Assembly (NCBI GenBank): GCA_016710275.1
Contig: JADJXS010000001.1
Location: forward strand, 3,534,001-3,598,000
From: Phycisphaerales bacterium
Lineage (GTDB): Bacteria; Planctomycetota; Phycisphaerae; UBA1845; Fen-1342
DNA length: 64,000 nucleotides
Reading direction: 5' to 3'
The notes beneath the pieces were generated by a model. It was not told where the DNA came from. It searched no databases and saw only the letters and a program-made list of their open reading frames with translations. This document shows, one piece after another, positions 46,297 to 54,779 of the stretch (position 1 is its first letter; each line of letters begins with the position of its first letter). The translations under genes were made by a program, and so were the position numbers.

Positions 46297-46325
46297 TTGA
46301 ATCGCGCACGCCCATCGCCTATCCT
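46297..46325 (+). promoter_or_regulatory. Sigma70-type promoter of the fifth PEP-CTERM gene
   Basis: TTGAAT (46297-46302) and TATCCT (46320-46325) are 17 bases apart, giving a 5' leader of about 158 bases. Confidence 0.5.
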
Positions 46326-46427
46326 AGCGACTGGAGGAAATCGATTCGCCGTTGGGCAGCGCATGCGCCCTCACTCCACACACATCGGCGGATCGATTCG
46401 TCTTTGACAGGACAGCGGCTTCATACG

Positions 46428-46446
46428 GATCCCTATGTAGGGGATC
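46428..46446 (+). promoter_or_regulatory. Hairpin in the 5' leader of the PEP-CTERM gene
   Basis: GATCCC (46428-46433) pairs with GGGATC (46441-46446) around a seven-base loop, about 45 bases before the ATG and ahead of the GGAGGAGGAG ribosome binding site. Confidence 0.35.
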
Positions 46447-46489
46447 AGGTGCGCTGTTAACACGCTTCCCGGAGGAGGAGTGTTTCAGG

Positions 46490-47287
46490 ATGAAGAGATT
46501 TCTTGGTTTGGCGATCCTCGCGGCGATGTCGCCGCTGGGGTTCGCCTCAGGCACGATCAACGCGGGTGACGCCCTCTACTTCGTAGACAGCGGCTCGGGC
46601 GCGACTGATCGCACCGGCACCGGCGCCGGCAACAGCAACTTTGACCCCGGCGCCGTCTGGGTCGATCAGTTGTTCCAGAACTGGTGGTGGTTCCGCGGTC
46701 CGGGCGACACGCGCGAATTCGCGCTGTCGAACCGCGTCAGCGAGACGTACAGCGGCAACACCGGCAACATGCTCTATCGCGAGTCAGCGGCCGGCTACAG
46801 CTTCGACGCAGCGCTGAACATTCAGCTCTTCGACGGAGCGAACGACGGCGAGGCGGCGTTCTACTGGACGGTGGTCATCACGAACACCGGCCAGTCGCAG
46901 CTTGACCTGGCCCTGTTCAACTACCTCGACCTCGACCTCGGTATCACCGGGTCGACGTCGGACCGCGCCGAAATGCTGGCGCCGGGCGTCATGCGAATCT
47001 GGGATCCGACCGACCTCACCACGGCCATCTTCCACGGGCCGGGTGCGTCGGCGTTCCGGATCGGGGCGTTCGCCGCAAACCGCCTGACGCTGGTCGACGC
47101 GGCTGTGAACAACTTCGGCAACGAAGGCAACCCGTTCGGCCCCGGCGACTTCACCGGCGGCTTCCAGTGGGATCTGAGCATCGCCCCGGGCGAGTCGGTC
47201 ACTGTGTACGAGTCGATGGGACTCGTTCCGGAGCCCAGCTCGCTGGCGCTCCTGGGTCTCGCGGCCTTCGCGCTGCGTCGCCGCTAA
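46490..47287 (+). CDS. PEP-CTERM-anchored exported protein, distinct family
   Basis: A 265-residue protein with a signal peptide (cleavage near residue 20, FAS-GT), a beta-rich middle (YFVDSGSGATD, NQLDLALFNYLDLDLGI-like strands written here as LALFNYLDLDLG) and the anchor VPEPSSLALLGLAAF followed by ALRRR. The core shares no clear pattern with the four paralogues across the intergenic region. A perfect GGAGGAGGAG ribosome binding site lies ten bases before the ATG; an upstream in-frame start is unlikely. It ends before a strong terminator. Confidence 0.8.
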   Translation: MKRFLGLAILAAMSPLGFASGTINAGDALYFVDSGSGATDRTGTGAGNSNFDPGAVWVDQLFQNWWWFRGPGDTREFALSNRVSETYSGNTGNMLYRESAAGYSFDAALNIQLFDGANDGEAAFYWTVVITNTGQSQLDLALFNYLDLDLGITGSTSDRAEMLAPGVMRIWDPTDLTTAIFHGPGASAFRIGAFAANRLTLVDAAVNNFGNEGNPFGPGDFTGGFQWDLSIAPGESVTVYESMGLVPEPSSLALLGLAAFALRRR

Positions 47288-47323
47288 AGTTCTGACCGCT
47301 CTTTTCTGATCGAATCCACGTCA

Positions 47324-47362
47324 CAGCCCCTGGTCCGAAAGGACCGGGGGCTGTGTTTATTC
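47324..47362 (+). terminator. Rho-independent terminator
   Basis: CAGCCCCTGGTCC pairs with GGACCGGGGGCTG over 13 bp (one G-U), with a GAAA loop, followed by TGTTTATT. It closes the PEP-CTERM gene. Confidence 0.8.
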
Positions 47363-47395
47363 CCCCCGGCCGCGCGCCGCTATCATCCGCCCGCG

Positions 47396-48475
47396 ATGAG
47401 CGCCTCCACCCCCGTCACACCGCTTCCTGCACCATGGCTCTCGCTGGTTGTGCCGGTGTTCAACGAGCAGGAGAACGTTGAACCGCTGGCGCGCCGCGTG
47501 CACAACGCACTTCGCGACATCGCAGACCCCTACGAACTGCTGTTCGTTGACGACGGCAGCTCGGACGAAACCCCCGCGCGCGTCGTTCGCCTCGGCGAAG
47601 CGGACCCGCGCGTCCGCCTGGTCCGACTCAGTCGCAACTTCGGCCACCAGGCCGCCCTGATGGCCGGCCTGGAGCACGCGCGCGGCCAGGCCGCCATTTC
47701 GCTCGACGGCGACCTGCAGCATCCCCCGGAGCTGCTGCCGGAGTTGATCGCCCGCTGGCGCGACGGCTTCCACGTCGTGCAGGCCATCCGCCGCGCCCCC
47801 GTGGACGACCGTGCCGCCAAGCGAATCAGCTCCGGCTGGTTCTACTCGCTGCTCTCGCGCGTGGCGCGCATCCGCGTCACGCCCGGCGCCGCTGATTTCC
47901 GGCTGCTCTCACGCGAGGCGCTCGACGCGTTCCTGGCCTGCCGCGAACGCTGCCGCTTCAATCGCGGATTGGTCCAATGGATCGGCTTCGACTATTGCGA
48001 AGTGCCCTACGACGCCGCCGCTCGCCACGCCGGCCGCACGAAGTACTCCTACGCCGCGATGCTGCGGCTGGCCGGCGACGCAATCTTCTCGTTCTCGTCG
48101 TGGCCGCTGCGGCTGGCAGGGCTGGCCGGCGCGTTTCTATCGGTCGCGGCGATGGGCTATCTGGTGTGGGTGCTGTACGCCGCCGTCGCCGGGCTGGCGA
48201 TCACCGGCTGGACCTCGCTGGCGGCGACGATGCTGCTGCTGGGCGGCACGCAACTGCTCGTGCTGTGGATTCTGGGGGAGTACGTCGGCCGGCTCTATGA
48301 GGAGGTCAAGCAGCGCCCCATCTACATCGTGCGCAGCGGCGTCGACCGCGCCCGCCGCGAGCACATCGCAGACGCCTCCCCTGCCGCTTCGAATCGTCCA
48401 TCGGACCCGTTCAGCGCACCCGCCCCGCCGCGCACCGCGCCGTCCCGCCCACCTGCGCCGCCGCATAGCGAATGA
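47396..48475 (+). CDS. DPM/ArnC-like membrane glycosyltransferase
   Basis: A 359-residue family-2 enzyme that moves a sugar from a nucleotide donor to polyprenyl phosphate. VVPVFNEQENV, LLFVDDGSSDET and the DxD-type DGDLQHPPEL are all present, and the C-terminal half has two hydrophobic hairpins (about 230-300) as in GtrB/ArnC. The product would be the lipid-linked sugar needed by enzymes like the ArnT-like protein at 6-7.6 kb. The last 60 residues are a proline-rich tail. Its end overlaps the convergent gene by about 65 bases. Confidence 0.88.
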   Translation: MSASTPVTPLPAPWLSLVVPVFNEQENVEPLARRVHNALRDIADPYELLFVDDGSSDETPARVVRLGEADPRVRLVRLSRNFGHQAALMAGLEHARGQAAISLDGDLQHPPELLPELIARWRDGFHVVQAIRRAPVDDRAAKRISSGWFYSLLSRVARIRVTPGAADFRLLSREALDAFLACRERCRFNRGLVQWIGFDYCEVPYDAAARHAGRTKYSYAAMLRLAGDAIFSFSSWPLRLAGLAGAFLSVAAMGYLVWVLYAAVAGLAITGWTSLAATMLLLGGTQLLVLWILGEYVGRLYEEVKQRPIYIVRSGVDRARREHIADASPAASNRPSDPFSAPAPPRTAPSRPPAPPHSE

Positions 48476-48839
48476 TCTCCACCGCCTGCGCCAGCGACGT
48501 GCACACCTGCGGCGTGCAGCCGGCCGCGAAGCGCCAAACATAGCGCGACGCCTCGGTGGGACAGACGACCAGCAGCTCCTTCCCCAGCGCCACGGCCATG
48601 CCGATTTCGGCGGCCGTGCCGTGCCCGCCCTCGATGCGATCGCAGTAGGCCAGCAGGATGTCGCAATGGCGGACGGCCAGCCGATCGGCCGGGGTGTACA
48701 ACTCGGTGCGCAGCTCGGGATCCGGCCCGTGTATCTCCGCCCCGGGGTGCATGAACAGCACGCCCGGAATCGCGGGAATCTCGTCGCGCCAGCCTCCGCT
48801 TGATCCGCGCACCGCACCCGCGAGATACACCTTCAGCAT
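48411..48839 (-). CDS. Nucleoside 2-deoxyribosyltransferase-like protein
   Basis: A 142-residue protein: VYLAGAVRG near the N-terminus, RHCDILLAYCDRIEG, then HGTAAEIGMAVALGKELLVV with the likely catalytic Glu. This matches the NDT-like fold that handles nucleosides or the related base-exchange and glycosylase proteins. The true enzymatic role cannot be set. The ATG with GAGGAGC upstream is preferred over a longer open frame reaching 49121. It is convergent with the glycosyltransferase and overlaps its 3' end. Confidence 0.75.
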   Translation of the reverse strand: MLKVYLAGAVRGSSGGWRDEIPAIPGVLFMHPGAEIHGPDPELRTELYTPADRLAVRHCDILLAYCDRIEGGHGTAAEIGMAVALGKELLVVCPTEASRYVWRFAAGCTPQVCTSLAQAVEIIRYAAAQVGGTARCAAGRVR

Positions 48840-49044
48840 CGCCCGCTCCTCGTCGCCGCAGCGCGGCATGATGGCCGCTGCATGGTTGCGCCGGCGCAGT
48901 GTACCCGACGAGCGCAATGACGATCGATCGTCCGCATCCCGCCCGGGCCGGAGCGGATAGAATTCGCGTGAAGTTTCGACCCGGCCCCCCGCTGCCGCTG
49001 ACAGCGCGCGGACGGGCCCCGGCTCACGAATCAGGAGCAACCGA

Positions 49045-49350
49045 ATGCCGCCGATGGTCCAGTGCGCAAAGCTCGGGCACAATCTGCCCGGTCTGGATGA
49101 ATCCACCCCCGAGGGCCGCAACGCCCTGCGCTACGCGCTGCTCGTCGGCGGCAAGGCGCTCGCCGACCGCATCCGCAGCGAAGTGTCGGCCCAGGCGTGG
49201 AAGCAGTGGATCGATCACCAGGTGATGGTGATCAATGAGTATCGGCTCGACCCCATGGCCGACGAATCCAACGCAATTCTCAAGCAGCACATGGAGGCGT
49301 TCTTCTTCGGCAAGGAGGAAGCCGTCCGCAACTACGTCCCGCCGAAGTAG
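49045..49350 (+). CDS. yggX: Fe(2+)-trafficking/oxidative-damage protection protein YggX
   Basis: A 101-residue member of the YggX family, which protects Fe-S clusters and DNA from oxidative damage. The motif MVQCAKLG keeps the conserved Cys; later QAWKQWIDHQVMVINEYRL and FFFGKEE give the C-terminal helices of the family. AGGAG eight bases before ATG supports the start. It is slightly longer than the usual 90 residues, mainly at the N-terminus. It is divergent from the NDT-like gene. Confidence 0.93.
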   Translation: MPPMVQCAKLGHNLPGLDESTPEGRNALRYALLVGGKALADRIRSEVSAQAWKQWIDHQVMVINEYRLDPMADESNAILKQHMEAFFFGKEEAVRNYVPPK

Positions 49351-49413
49351 AACGAAACGGGTGCCTGCCGTGGGGGGGCGCAGCGCCGACCGGGCACAGG
49401 CCCGGGGGGCGGC

Positions 49414-51513
49414 TCACCCGCCGAGAATCAGCGCGACGAACGGGTCAATGTCAAAGTTGTTAGCCGCACCGTCCCCGCTGACGTCGATCGCGCACAGGTA
49501 GTCGCAATCGTATAGGGCGCTCCAGGCCCCCTGTCCCTCGACGATCGCGAGCACAAACGCGTCGATGTCGAAGTTGTTCACCAGCCCGTCGCAGTTGGCG
49601 TCGCCGCGCAAGCGCACCGTCAGCAGCGCGGCGTCGCTGGTCGTGCTCCCGCACGCACTGCTTACGATCACGTCGTAGCTGCCCGCGTCCGCCGGCGTCA
49701 CTGCCGGGATCGTCAACACCGCGCTGATCGCCCCGCCCAGCGGCAGTGTCTCGCGCCGCCACTGAAACGTCAGCCCGCTGCCCGCCGCCGTGACGCTGAA
49801 TGCGGCCGGGTCACCGTTGCACACCGACAACGGCTGCGGCTGCGTCAGAATCTGCGGGCCGGGGTGCGTGTCACAGGCATCGCCCACGCCGTCGTTATCG
49901 CAATCGGCCTGCGACGGGTTGGCGACGGCCGGGCAGTTGTCGCATGCGTCACCGACGCCGTCGCCGTCCCCGTCGGCCTGATCGGGGTTGGCGATCAAAC
50001 GGCAATTGTCGAGGTGATCGGGCACGCCGTCGCCGTCGGCGTCGTCGGTGGTGCGGCGGATGCGGGCCAGCGGATCGCCGATGACGACCTGCTGCCAGGA
50101 GAGTGCGGGCAGCGACGTATACGCAGCCTCGGCAAACGTGAGATTCCCGAGATAGAAATTCTTCACAATGAACTGCACGTCGCAAAGGGAGAAGGAGAAC
50201 GGCTCCCAGACATTCCCGATGCCGAAGGTTCCGCCGGCGGCGATGAAGTCGGCGACCTGCTCCTGCGTGAAAAGCGTCGCCAGGCCGCCGAGTGCACGGC
50301 CGTTGTATGACTCGGCCGAGTGGAAGAACGCCCCCGGGACATAGTGGAACGACTCCGCGTACAGCGGGCCGGCGGGCGGGTCTCCGCCGGCGGTGCCGCC
50401 CGGCTTGGGTCCGCGGTGGTTATTCCCCTCGTGAGCGAGGAACACCAACTGCTTGTCGATCACCAGCCCCTCTCCGTCGAAACTCAGCCGCGGCCCGACG
50501 GTGAAACCGGCGGCGTTTGACGCGCCGTTGTACACGATGTTCGCTGTCGCGAAGCGCCCGTCCGCCAGCAGCGCGTCGCGGGCCAGTTCGTATTCATCCC
50601 CGGCCCACACGAGCGCGTCGCCCTGGTTGTCGTACTCGATGTTGACGGCGCTGTCCGCGACGCCGTTGGACGCACTCTCATCCAGGACAAACGCGGCGAC
50701 CGCGACGTCTACGAGCGGATCCCGCGCCCGATCGATCATCGCACGAACGTCGTCCACCGTGTGCCCGTCCAGCCGGCAGACCAGCAGGATGTCGCCGGCG
50801 GTCAGCAGTGACGAGCCGCCGCCGGAGGGAACCCAGAACATGCCGTTGGCAAAACCGCCGTTGGAAAAGGACTTGAACGCCTGGATGTTCGCGTTCGAGA
50901 AGCCCGTTTGCGGCAGCGCGGAACGCCAATAGGGGTTGATGATCAGCCCATCGGCCTTGCTGTCGCCGGAGCCGCCGGCCTCGCCGCTGTTGAGCGACTG
51001 CCAGAGCAGCGTCAATTCGGAATCGACGCTCGCCGCGGTGGCGTCGCGCGCCGTCTGCCACTCCGCGAGGAAGCCGGAGGGATCGTCGCCGATGGTCGGA
51101 GCGTCCGTGTCCTGAATGCGATGGGCGATGCCCTTGGTGAGAACGATGCAGCGCACCTGCGTGACCAGGTTGTTCTGAAAGAGGTGGTTGCGGATCGGCG
51201 TCCGCAGCTTGCTCACGAAGTCCGCGTACGTGATGTCCGGGCCGGCCGGCGCCCCGGTGTTCGGCGGGGCGCCGAGATTCAAGACGCGAACACCCGGCCG
51301 GGCGCCGCTGACGCCGCCGACGCCGCCGGGCACCTTGGCCGACCCCGCGTAATGCTCGGCGACCAGCAGGCTGTCCGGCTTCGTCGAGTCATAGACGAGC
51401 AGGACGTGTGATTCCTGCAGCGAGGCCGTCGCCGGCAGAGCGGCCAGCAGCGCAAACAGCACCGCGGCCACCCGTCGGATCGACAGGCCCGATTCGTGAG
51501 ATCGCCCGATCAT
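49414..51513 (-). CDS. TIGR03790-like exported protein with thrombospondin-3, Ig-like and dockerin-like modules
   Basis: A 699-residue multidomain protein. Signal peptide about 1-31. Residues 40-480 match the TIGR03790 pattern (LLVYDSTKPDSLLVAEHY near the start, VRCIVLTKGIAHRI). About 489-548 is a calcium-binding-type run of DADGDGVPDHLDNC, GDGVGDACDNC and NDGVGDACD repeats, like thrombospondin type 3. About 550-635 is an Ig-like fold (SVCNGDPAAFSV, FQWRRETLP). About 636-699 is a dockerin-like pair, GDANCDGLVNNFDIDAF and GDGAANNFDIDPF, as in paralogues A and B. The role is unknown. CAGGAG precedes the ATG. Length of the tail modules makes a surface location likely. Confidence 0.8.
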   Translation of the reverse strand: MIGRSHESGLSIRRVAAVLFALLAALPATASLQESHVLLVYDSTKPDSLLVAEHYAGSAKVPGGVGGVSGARPGVRVLNLGAPPNTGAPAGPDITYADFVSKLRTPIRNHLFQNNLVTQVRCIVLTKGIAHRIQDTDAPTIGDDPSGFLAEWQTARDATAASVDSELTLLWQSLNSGEAGGSGDSKADGLIINPYWRSALPQTGFSNANIQAFKSFSNGGFANGMFWVPSGGGSSLLTAGDILLVCRLDGHTVDDVRAMIDRARDPLVDVAVAAFVLDESASNGVADSAVNIEYDNQGDALVWAGDEYELARDALLADGRFATANIVYNGASNAAGFTVGPRLSFDGEGLVIDKQLVFLAHEGNNHRGPKPGGTAGGDPPAGPLYAESFHYVPGAFFHSAESYNGRALGGLATLFTQEQVADFIAAGGTFGIGNVWEPFSFSLCDVQFIVKNFYLGNLTFAEAAYTSLPALSWQQVVIGDPLARIRRTTDDADGDGVPDHLDNCRLIANPDQADGDGDGVGDACDNCPAVANPSQADCDNDGVGDACDTHPGPQILTQPQPLSVCNGDPAAFSVTAAGSGLTFQWRRETLPLGGAISAVLTIPAVTPADAGSYDVIVSSACGSTTSDAALLTVRLRGDANCDGLVNNFDIDAFVLAIVEGQGAWSALYDCDYLCAIDVSGDGAANNFDIDPFVALILGG

Positions 51514-51660
51514 CCCGGCTCCTGCACCCCTGGGCCGCACACGTCCCAAATCGAATGCCCCCGCAGCGCCGGACGCGCGTCCGAGCGCGGCGGCACAGCA
51601 TCGGTATTGTAGGGTGGAATTCAGCCGGTCACTCCGCCACCGCGGAGCGAAATTGGCGGG

Positions 51661-52599
51661 TCAGTCCGGATTGCGGCGATACCACTCGATGGCGCGTTCC
51701 AGCCCCTCGGCGAAGCGGACGCGCGGCTCGTAGCCCAGCACGTTCGCGGCCGCGGAGACGTCGGCCAGGCTGTGGCGCACGTCGCCGGCCCGGGCCTCGC
51801 GATAGACGGGCGCGATCTGCACGCCCAGCGCGCGGTTGATGACCTCGACGACGTGGTTCAGCGTGGTTCGCTCGCCGCAGGCGATGTTGACGACCTCTCC
51901 GCGGAGGTTCGGCACCGTGGCGCCGCGCAGGTTCGCATCGACCACGTTGTCGATGAAGCAGAAATCCCGCGACTGCTCACCGTCGCCGAAAATCACCGGC
52001 GCCTCGCCGCGGCACATGCGCGTCACGAACGCCGGAATCACGGCGGCGTACTGGCTGTTTGGATCCTGCCGCGGGCCGAAGACGTTGAAATAGCGAAGCG
52101 AGACGGTCTCGAGGCCGTAGACCTCGGAGAAGACCCGGCAGTAATACTCGCCGACGAGCTTGCTGACCGCATAGGGGGACAGCGGCAGCGGCGCCATGTC
52201 CTCGCGCTTCGGAAGGATCGGCGTGTCGCCATAGGCGCTGCTGCTGGCGGAATATACAAAGCGCCGCACCCCCGCGTCCCGCGCCGCCATCAGCATGTTG
52301 AAGGTGCCGTTCACGTTGATGTCGTGGCTCTGGCGCGGCTGCTCGACGCTGCGCGGCACGCTGGCGCGGGCCGCCAGGTGAAACACGACGTCCGCCCCCC
52401 GAACTGCGCGCGAAACCGCGTCGGGGTTGCAGATGTCCGCCTCGATGAACTCGACGTCCCCGATGAGGTCGGCCAGATTTGCGCGGCGCCCGGTGCTCAG
52501 ATCGTCCAGTACGCGGACGCGGTATCCCTCGCTGAGCAGGCGGCGAACGACGTGGCTGCCGATGAAGCCGGCGCCTCCGGTGACGAGGCAGGTGTTCAT
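51661..52599 (-). CDS. NAD-dependent sugar epimerase
   Basis: A 312-residue extended short-chain dehydrogenase, most likely a UDP-glucose or UDP-GlcNAc 4-epimerase (GalE/WbpP type). The NAD fold begins LVTGGAGFIGSH; the substrate loop carries SASSSAYGD with the Ser, and the catalytic Tyr-Lys pair is in SPYAVSKLVGEYY. PRQDPNSQYAAVIP further supports the sugar epimerase group. It overlaps tatD by four bases, so the two are co-transcribed. Nucleotide-sugar supply to the cell envelope fits the neighbouring aminotransferase. Confidence 0.9.
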   Translation of the reverse strand: MNTCLVTGGAGFIGSHVVRRLLSEGYRVRVLDDLSTGRRANLADLIGDVEFIEADICNPDAVSRAVRGADVVFHLAARASVPRSVEQPRQSHDINVNGTFNMLMAARDAGVRRFVYSASSSAYGDTPILPKREDMAPLPLSPYAVSKLVGEYYCRVFSEVYGLETVSLRYFNVFGPRQDPNSQYAAVIPAFVTRMCRGEAPVIFGDGEQSRDFCFIDNVVDANLRGATVPNLRGEVVNIACGERTTLNHVVEVINRALGVQIAPVYREARAGDVRHSLADVSAAANVLGYEPRVRFAEGLERAIEWYRRNPD

Positions 52600-53444
52600 G
52601 CGCTGATTCCCGAATCGCTGGGGCCGACCGCTCGGCGGCCGCTGGTTTCTATCGGCAGTCCGAAGAAGCGTACGGCGTTCGCCGTCGTGAGTTCGCAGAA
52701 CTCCTCAAACCCGCTGCCGCGCTCCTCGGCGATTCGCCGCGCCGTGTGCGCGACGAAGGCCGGCTCGCACGGGCGGATCTTGCGCAACGGCTCGGGCGAA
52801 AGAAACGGCGCGTCGGTCTCGACCATGATGCGGTCGGCCGGGCACAGCCGCGCTGCGGCGCGGACGCCGTCGCCGTTGCGAAACGTCGCGACGCCGGTGA
52901 AGGAGATCCAGTGGCCGGCGTCCAGAATGTGCGCCGCCAGATCGGAATCGCCCGAAAAGCAGTGAAAGACGGCACGGCCGCGCAATTCGCGATAATCGGC
53001 GAGGATTTCGCACACGCGGCGCTCCGCCTGCCGCGCGTGGATGATCACCGGGCGGCCGATTTCGCTCGCCAGGCGCAATTGGGCGCGAAATACCCGCTCC
53101 TGCACGTCCGGCGGCGCAAAATCGTAGTGAAAATCCAGCCCCGCCTCGCCGACCGCGACGATCGGCGCGTCGAAATCCGCCGCTTCGCGCTTTCCGGCGT
53201 GCAAATCCGACAAATAAGCAAGATCGGCGTCAGAAACCTCCGCGGCGTGATGCGGATGCACGCCGGCGGCGACGAAGACCCCGGCCCGACCCGCCGCCAG
53301 CGCCAGCGCGCGGGCGGCGTCCGCCGGAGTCGTGCCGACGGTGATGCAGCGGGTGACGCCGGCCTGGCGGGCGCGCTCCAGCACGGCATCGACCTGCGGC
53401 CGAAGCTCGTCGTAGGTCAGGTGGCAGTGCGTGTCGATCAGCAT
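52596..53444 (-). CDS. tatD: TatD-family metal-dependent hydrolase
   Basis: A 282-residue metallo-hydrolase of the TatD type, linked to DNA exonuclease and D-aminoacyl-tRNA-like activities. The ligand pattern is seen: DTHCHLTYD at the N-terminus, GEAGLDFHYD with the conserved Glu, IHARQAE, FHCFSGD and VETDAPFLSPEP at the C-terminus. The ATG at 53444 is preferred to a TTG three codons upstream. It ends inside the start of the epimerase gene (ATGA). Confidence 0.9.
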   Translation of the reverse strand: MLIDTHCHLTYDELRPQVDAVLERARQAGVTRCITVGTTPADAARALALAAGRAGVFVAAGVHPHHAAEVSDADLAYLSDLHAGKREAADFDAPIVAVGEAGLDFHYDFAPPDVQERVFRAQLRLASEIGRPVIIHARQAERRVCEILADYRELRGRAVFHCFSGDSDLAAHILDAGHWISFTGVATFRNGDGVRAAARLCPADRIMVETDAPFLSPEPLRKIRPCEPAFVAHTARRIAEERGSGFEEFCELTTANAVRFFGLPIETSGRRAVGPSDSGISA

Positions 53445-53495
53445 GACAGGCAACCGGCGAACGGGTGCGAAGCGCGGGATTGGCGGCGCTGCGCG

Positions 53496-54656
53496 TCAGG
53501 CACGATAGAAGTCGCGGATCGCATCGACGACGGCGCGCTGCTGCGGCTCGGTCAGCTCCGGATACATCGGAAGCGCCAGCACCTCCCGCGCGGCCTGCTC
53601 GGCAACCGGGAATTGCCCGGCCTTGTACCCGAGGTTCGCGAAGCAGTCCTGCAGATGCAGCGGCAACGGGTAATAGACGCCCGACCCGATCCCGCGGGCC
53701 GCAAGATGCCGGACCAGGTCGTCGCGGCGCGGCGCTCGAATGACATACTGATGATACGTATGCCGCCCGCGACGCTCGACCGGCGTGCGGACTCCCGCGC
53801 TGGCCAACTGGGCCTCGCCGAACAGGCGGTTGTAGAGGGAGGCACGCTCGCGCCGGGCCGCGGTCCATGCCTCGAGCCGGCGCAGCTTGATGGTGAGGAT
53901 CGCGGCCTGAATCGCATCCAACCGGAAATTGCCGCCGATCAGGCGGTGGTAATAGCGCGGATTCTCGCCGTGCGTGCGCAGCAGGCGCGCGGTTTCGTGC
54001 AGCGCGTCGTCGTTGCAGAGCAGGGCCCCGGCGTCGCCCATCGCGCCGAGGTTCTTCGTGGGGTAAAAGCTGAGCGAGGCAAACTCGCCGAAGCAGCCGG
54101 CCATCCGCCCGCCATCGACCCGCTCGGTCGCCCCGATCGCCTGGCAGGCGTCCTCGATCACCGGGATGCGCTTGGCACGGGTGACGGCCAGCAGCGCGTC
54201 CATGTCCGCAAGCTGCCCATAGAGGTGCACGGGGATCACGGCGCGGGTGCGCGGGGTGATGCGCGCGGCTAGCTGCGCGATGTCGATGTTGAACGTGTCC
54301 GGCTCGATATCCACAAACACGGGGGTCGCCCCGAGCCGCGAGACGGTGCCGGCCGTTCCGAAGAAGGTGAACGTCGGCACGATCACTTCGTCGCCGGGAC
54401 CGATGTTGAGCGCCATCATGGCGACCAGCAGGGCGTCGGTGCCGGACGAAAGGCCCAGCGCGTGGCGGCTGCCGCAATAAGCGCGAAGCGCTTCCTCAAA
54501 GGCCGTGACCTTCGCTCCCATGACGTACATGCCGCTGGCGGCGACTGCGAGCAGCTCAGCGCTCAACTCCTCCCGCAATTCCGCGAAGGCGGCCGGCAGA
54601 TTGAGCGGGGGCACAGTGATCGCCGCGGGAGCGGTGGGAGAAGCGGTAACGGACAC
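53496..54656 (-). CDS. DegT/DnrJ/EryC1/StrS-family aminotransferase
   Basis: A PLP enzyme that puts an amino group on a keto-sugar nucleotide. Conserved parts: LGLSSGTDALLVAMMAL, VIVPTFTFFGTAG, IPVIEDACQAIGA, and the PLP lysine in FYPTKNLGAMGDAGAL. About 386 residues. The GTG with AAAGGA eight bases before it is favoured over the ATG eight codons upstream. The neighbouring sugar epimerase and the glycosyltransferases in the window suggest it makes an amino sugar for surface glycans. Confidence 0.88.
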   Translation of the reverse strand: MSVTASPTAPAAITVPPLNLPAAFAELREELSAELLAVAASGMYVMGAKVTAFEEALRAYCGSRHALGLSSGTDALLVAMMALNIGPGDEVIVPTFTFFGTAGTVSRLGATPVFVDIEPDTFNIDIAQLAARITPRTRAVIPVHLYGQLADMDALLAVTRAKRIPVIEDACQAIGATERVDGGRMAGCFGEFASLSFYPTKNLGAMGDAGALLCNDDALHETARLLRTHGENPRYYHRLIGGNFRLDAIQAAILTIKLRRLEAWTAARRERASLYNRLFGEAQLASAGVRTPVERRGRHTYHQYVIRAPRRDDLVRHLAARGIGSGVYYPLPLHLQDCFANLGYKAGQFPVAEQAAREVLALPMYPELTEPQQRAVVDAIRDFYRA

Positions 54657-54779
54657 GGTTTTTTCCTTTCGGGGCTGCATGGCGACGCGCGTCTGTCGCG
54701 TCGGCCGGCGGCTGAATCGCCGCAGCGGACCATCGTACCCGCCGACCGCCGCTGACGGGGACGCGAGCCGCGGCGCGGA

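Larger units (their letters stand above)
45990..46489. other. 500-base divergent intergenic region
   Basis: Separates paralogue D (minus) from the next PEP-CTERM gene (plus). It holds one promoter for each, both with TATCCT as -10, and a 5' leader of 130-160 bases on each side. No gene was recognised in it. A TTGACA at 46404 has no suitable -10 at the right distance. Confidence 0.6.

Noticed and set aside
46404..46409. Perfect TTGACA upstream of the fifth PEP-CTERM gene
   Set aside because: No -10-like hexamer stands 16-18 bases downstream; the TTGAAT/TATCCT pair at 46297-46325 is better.
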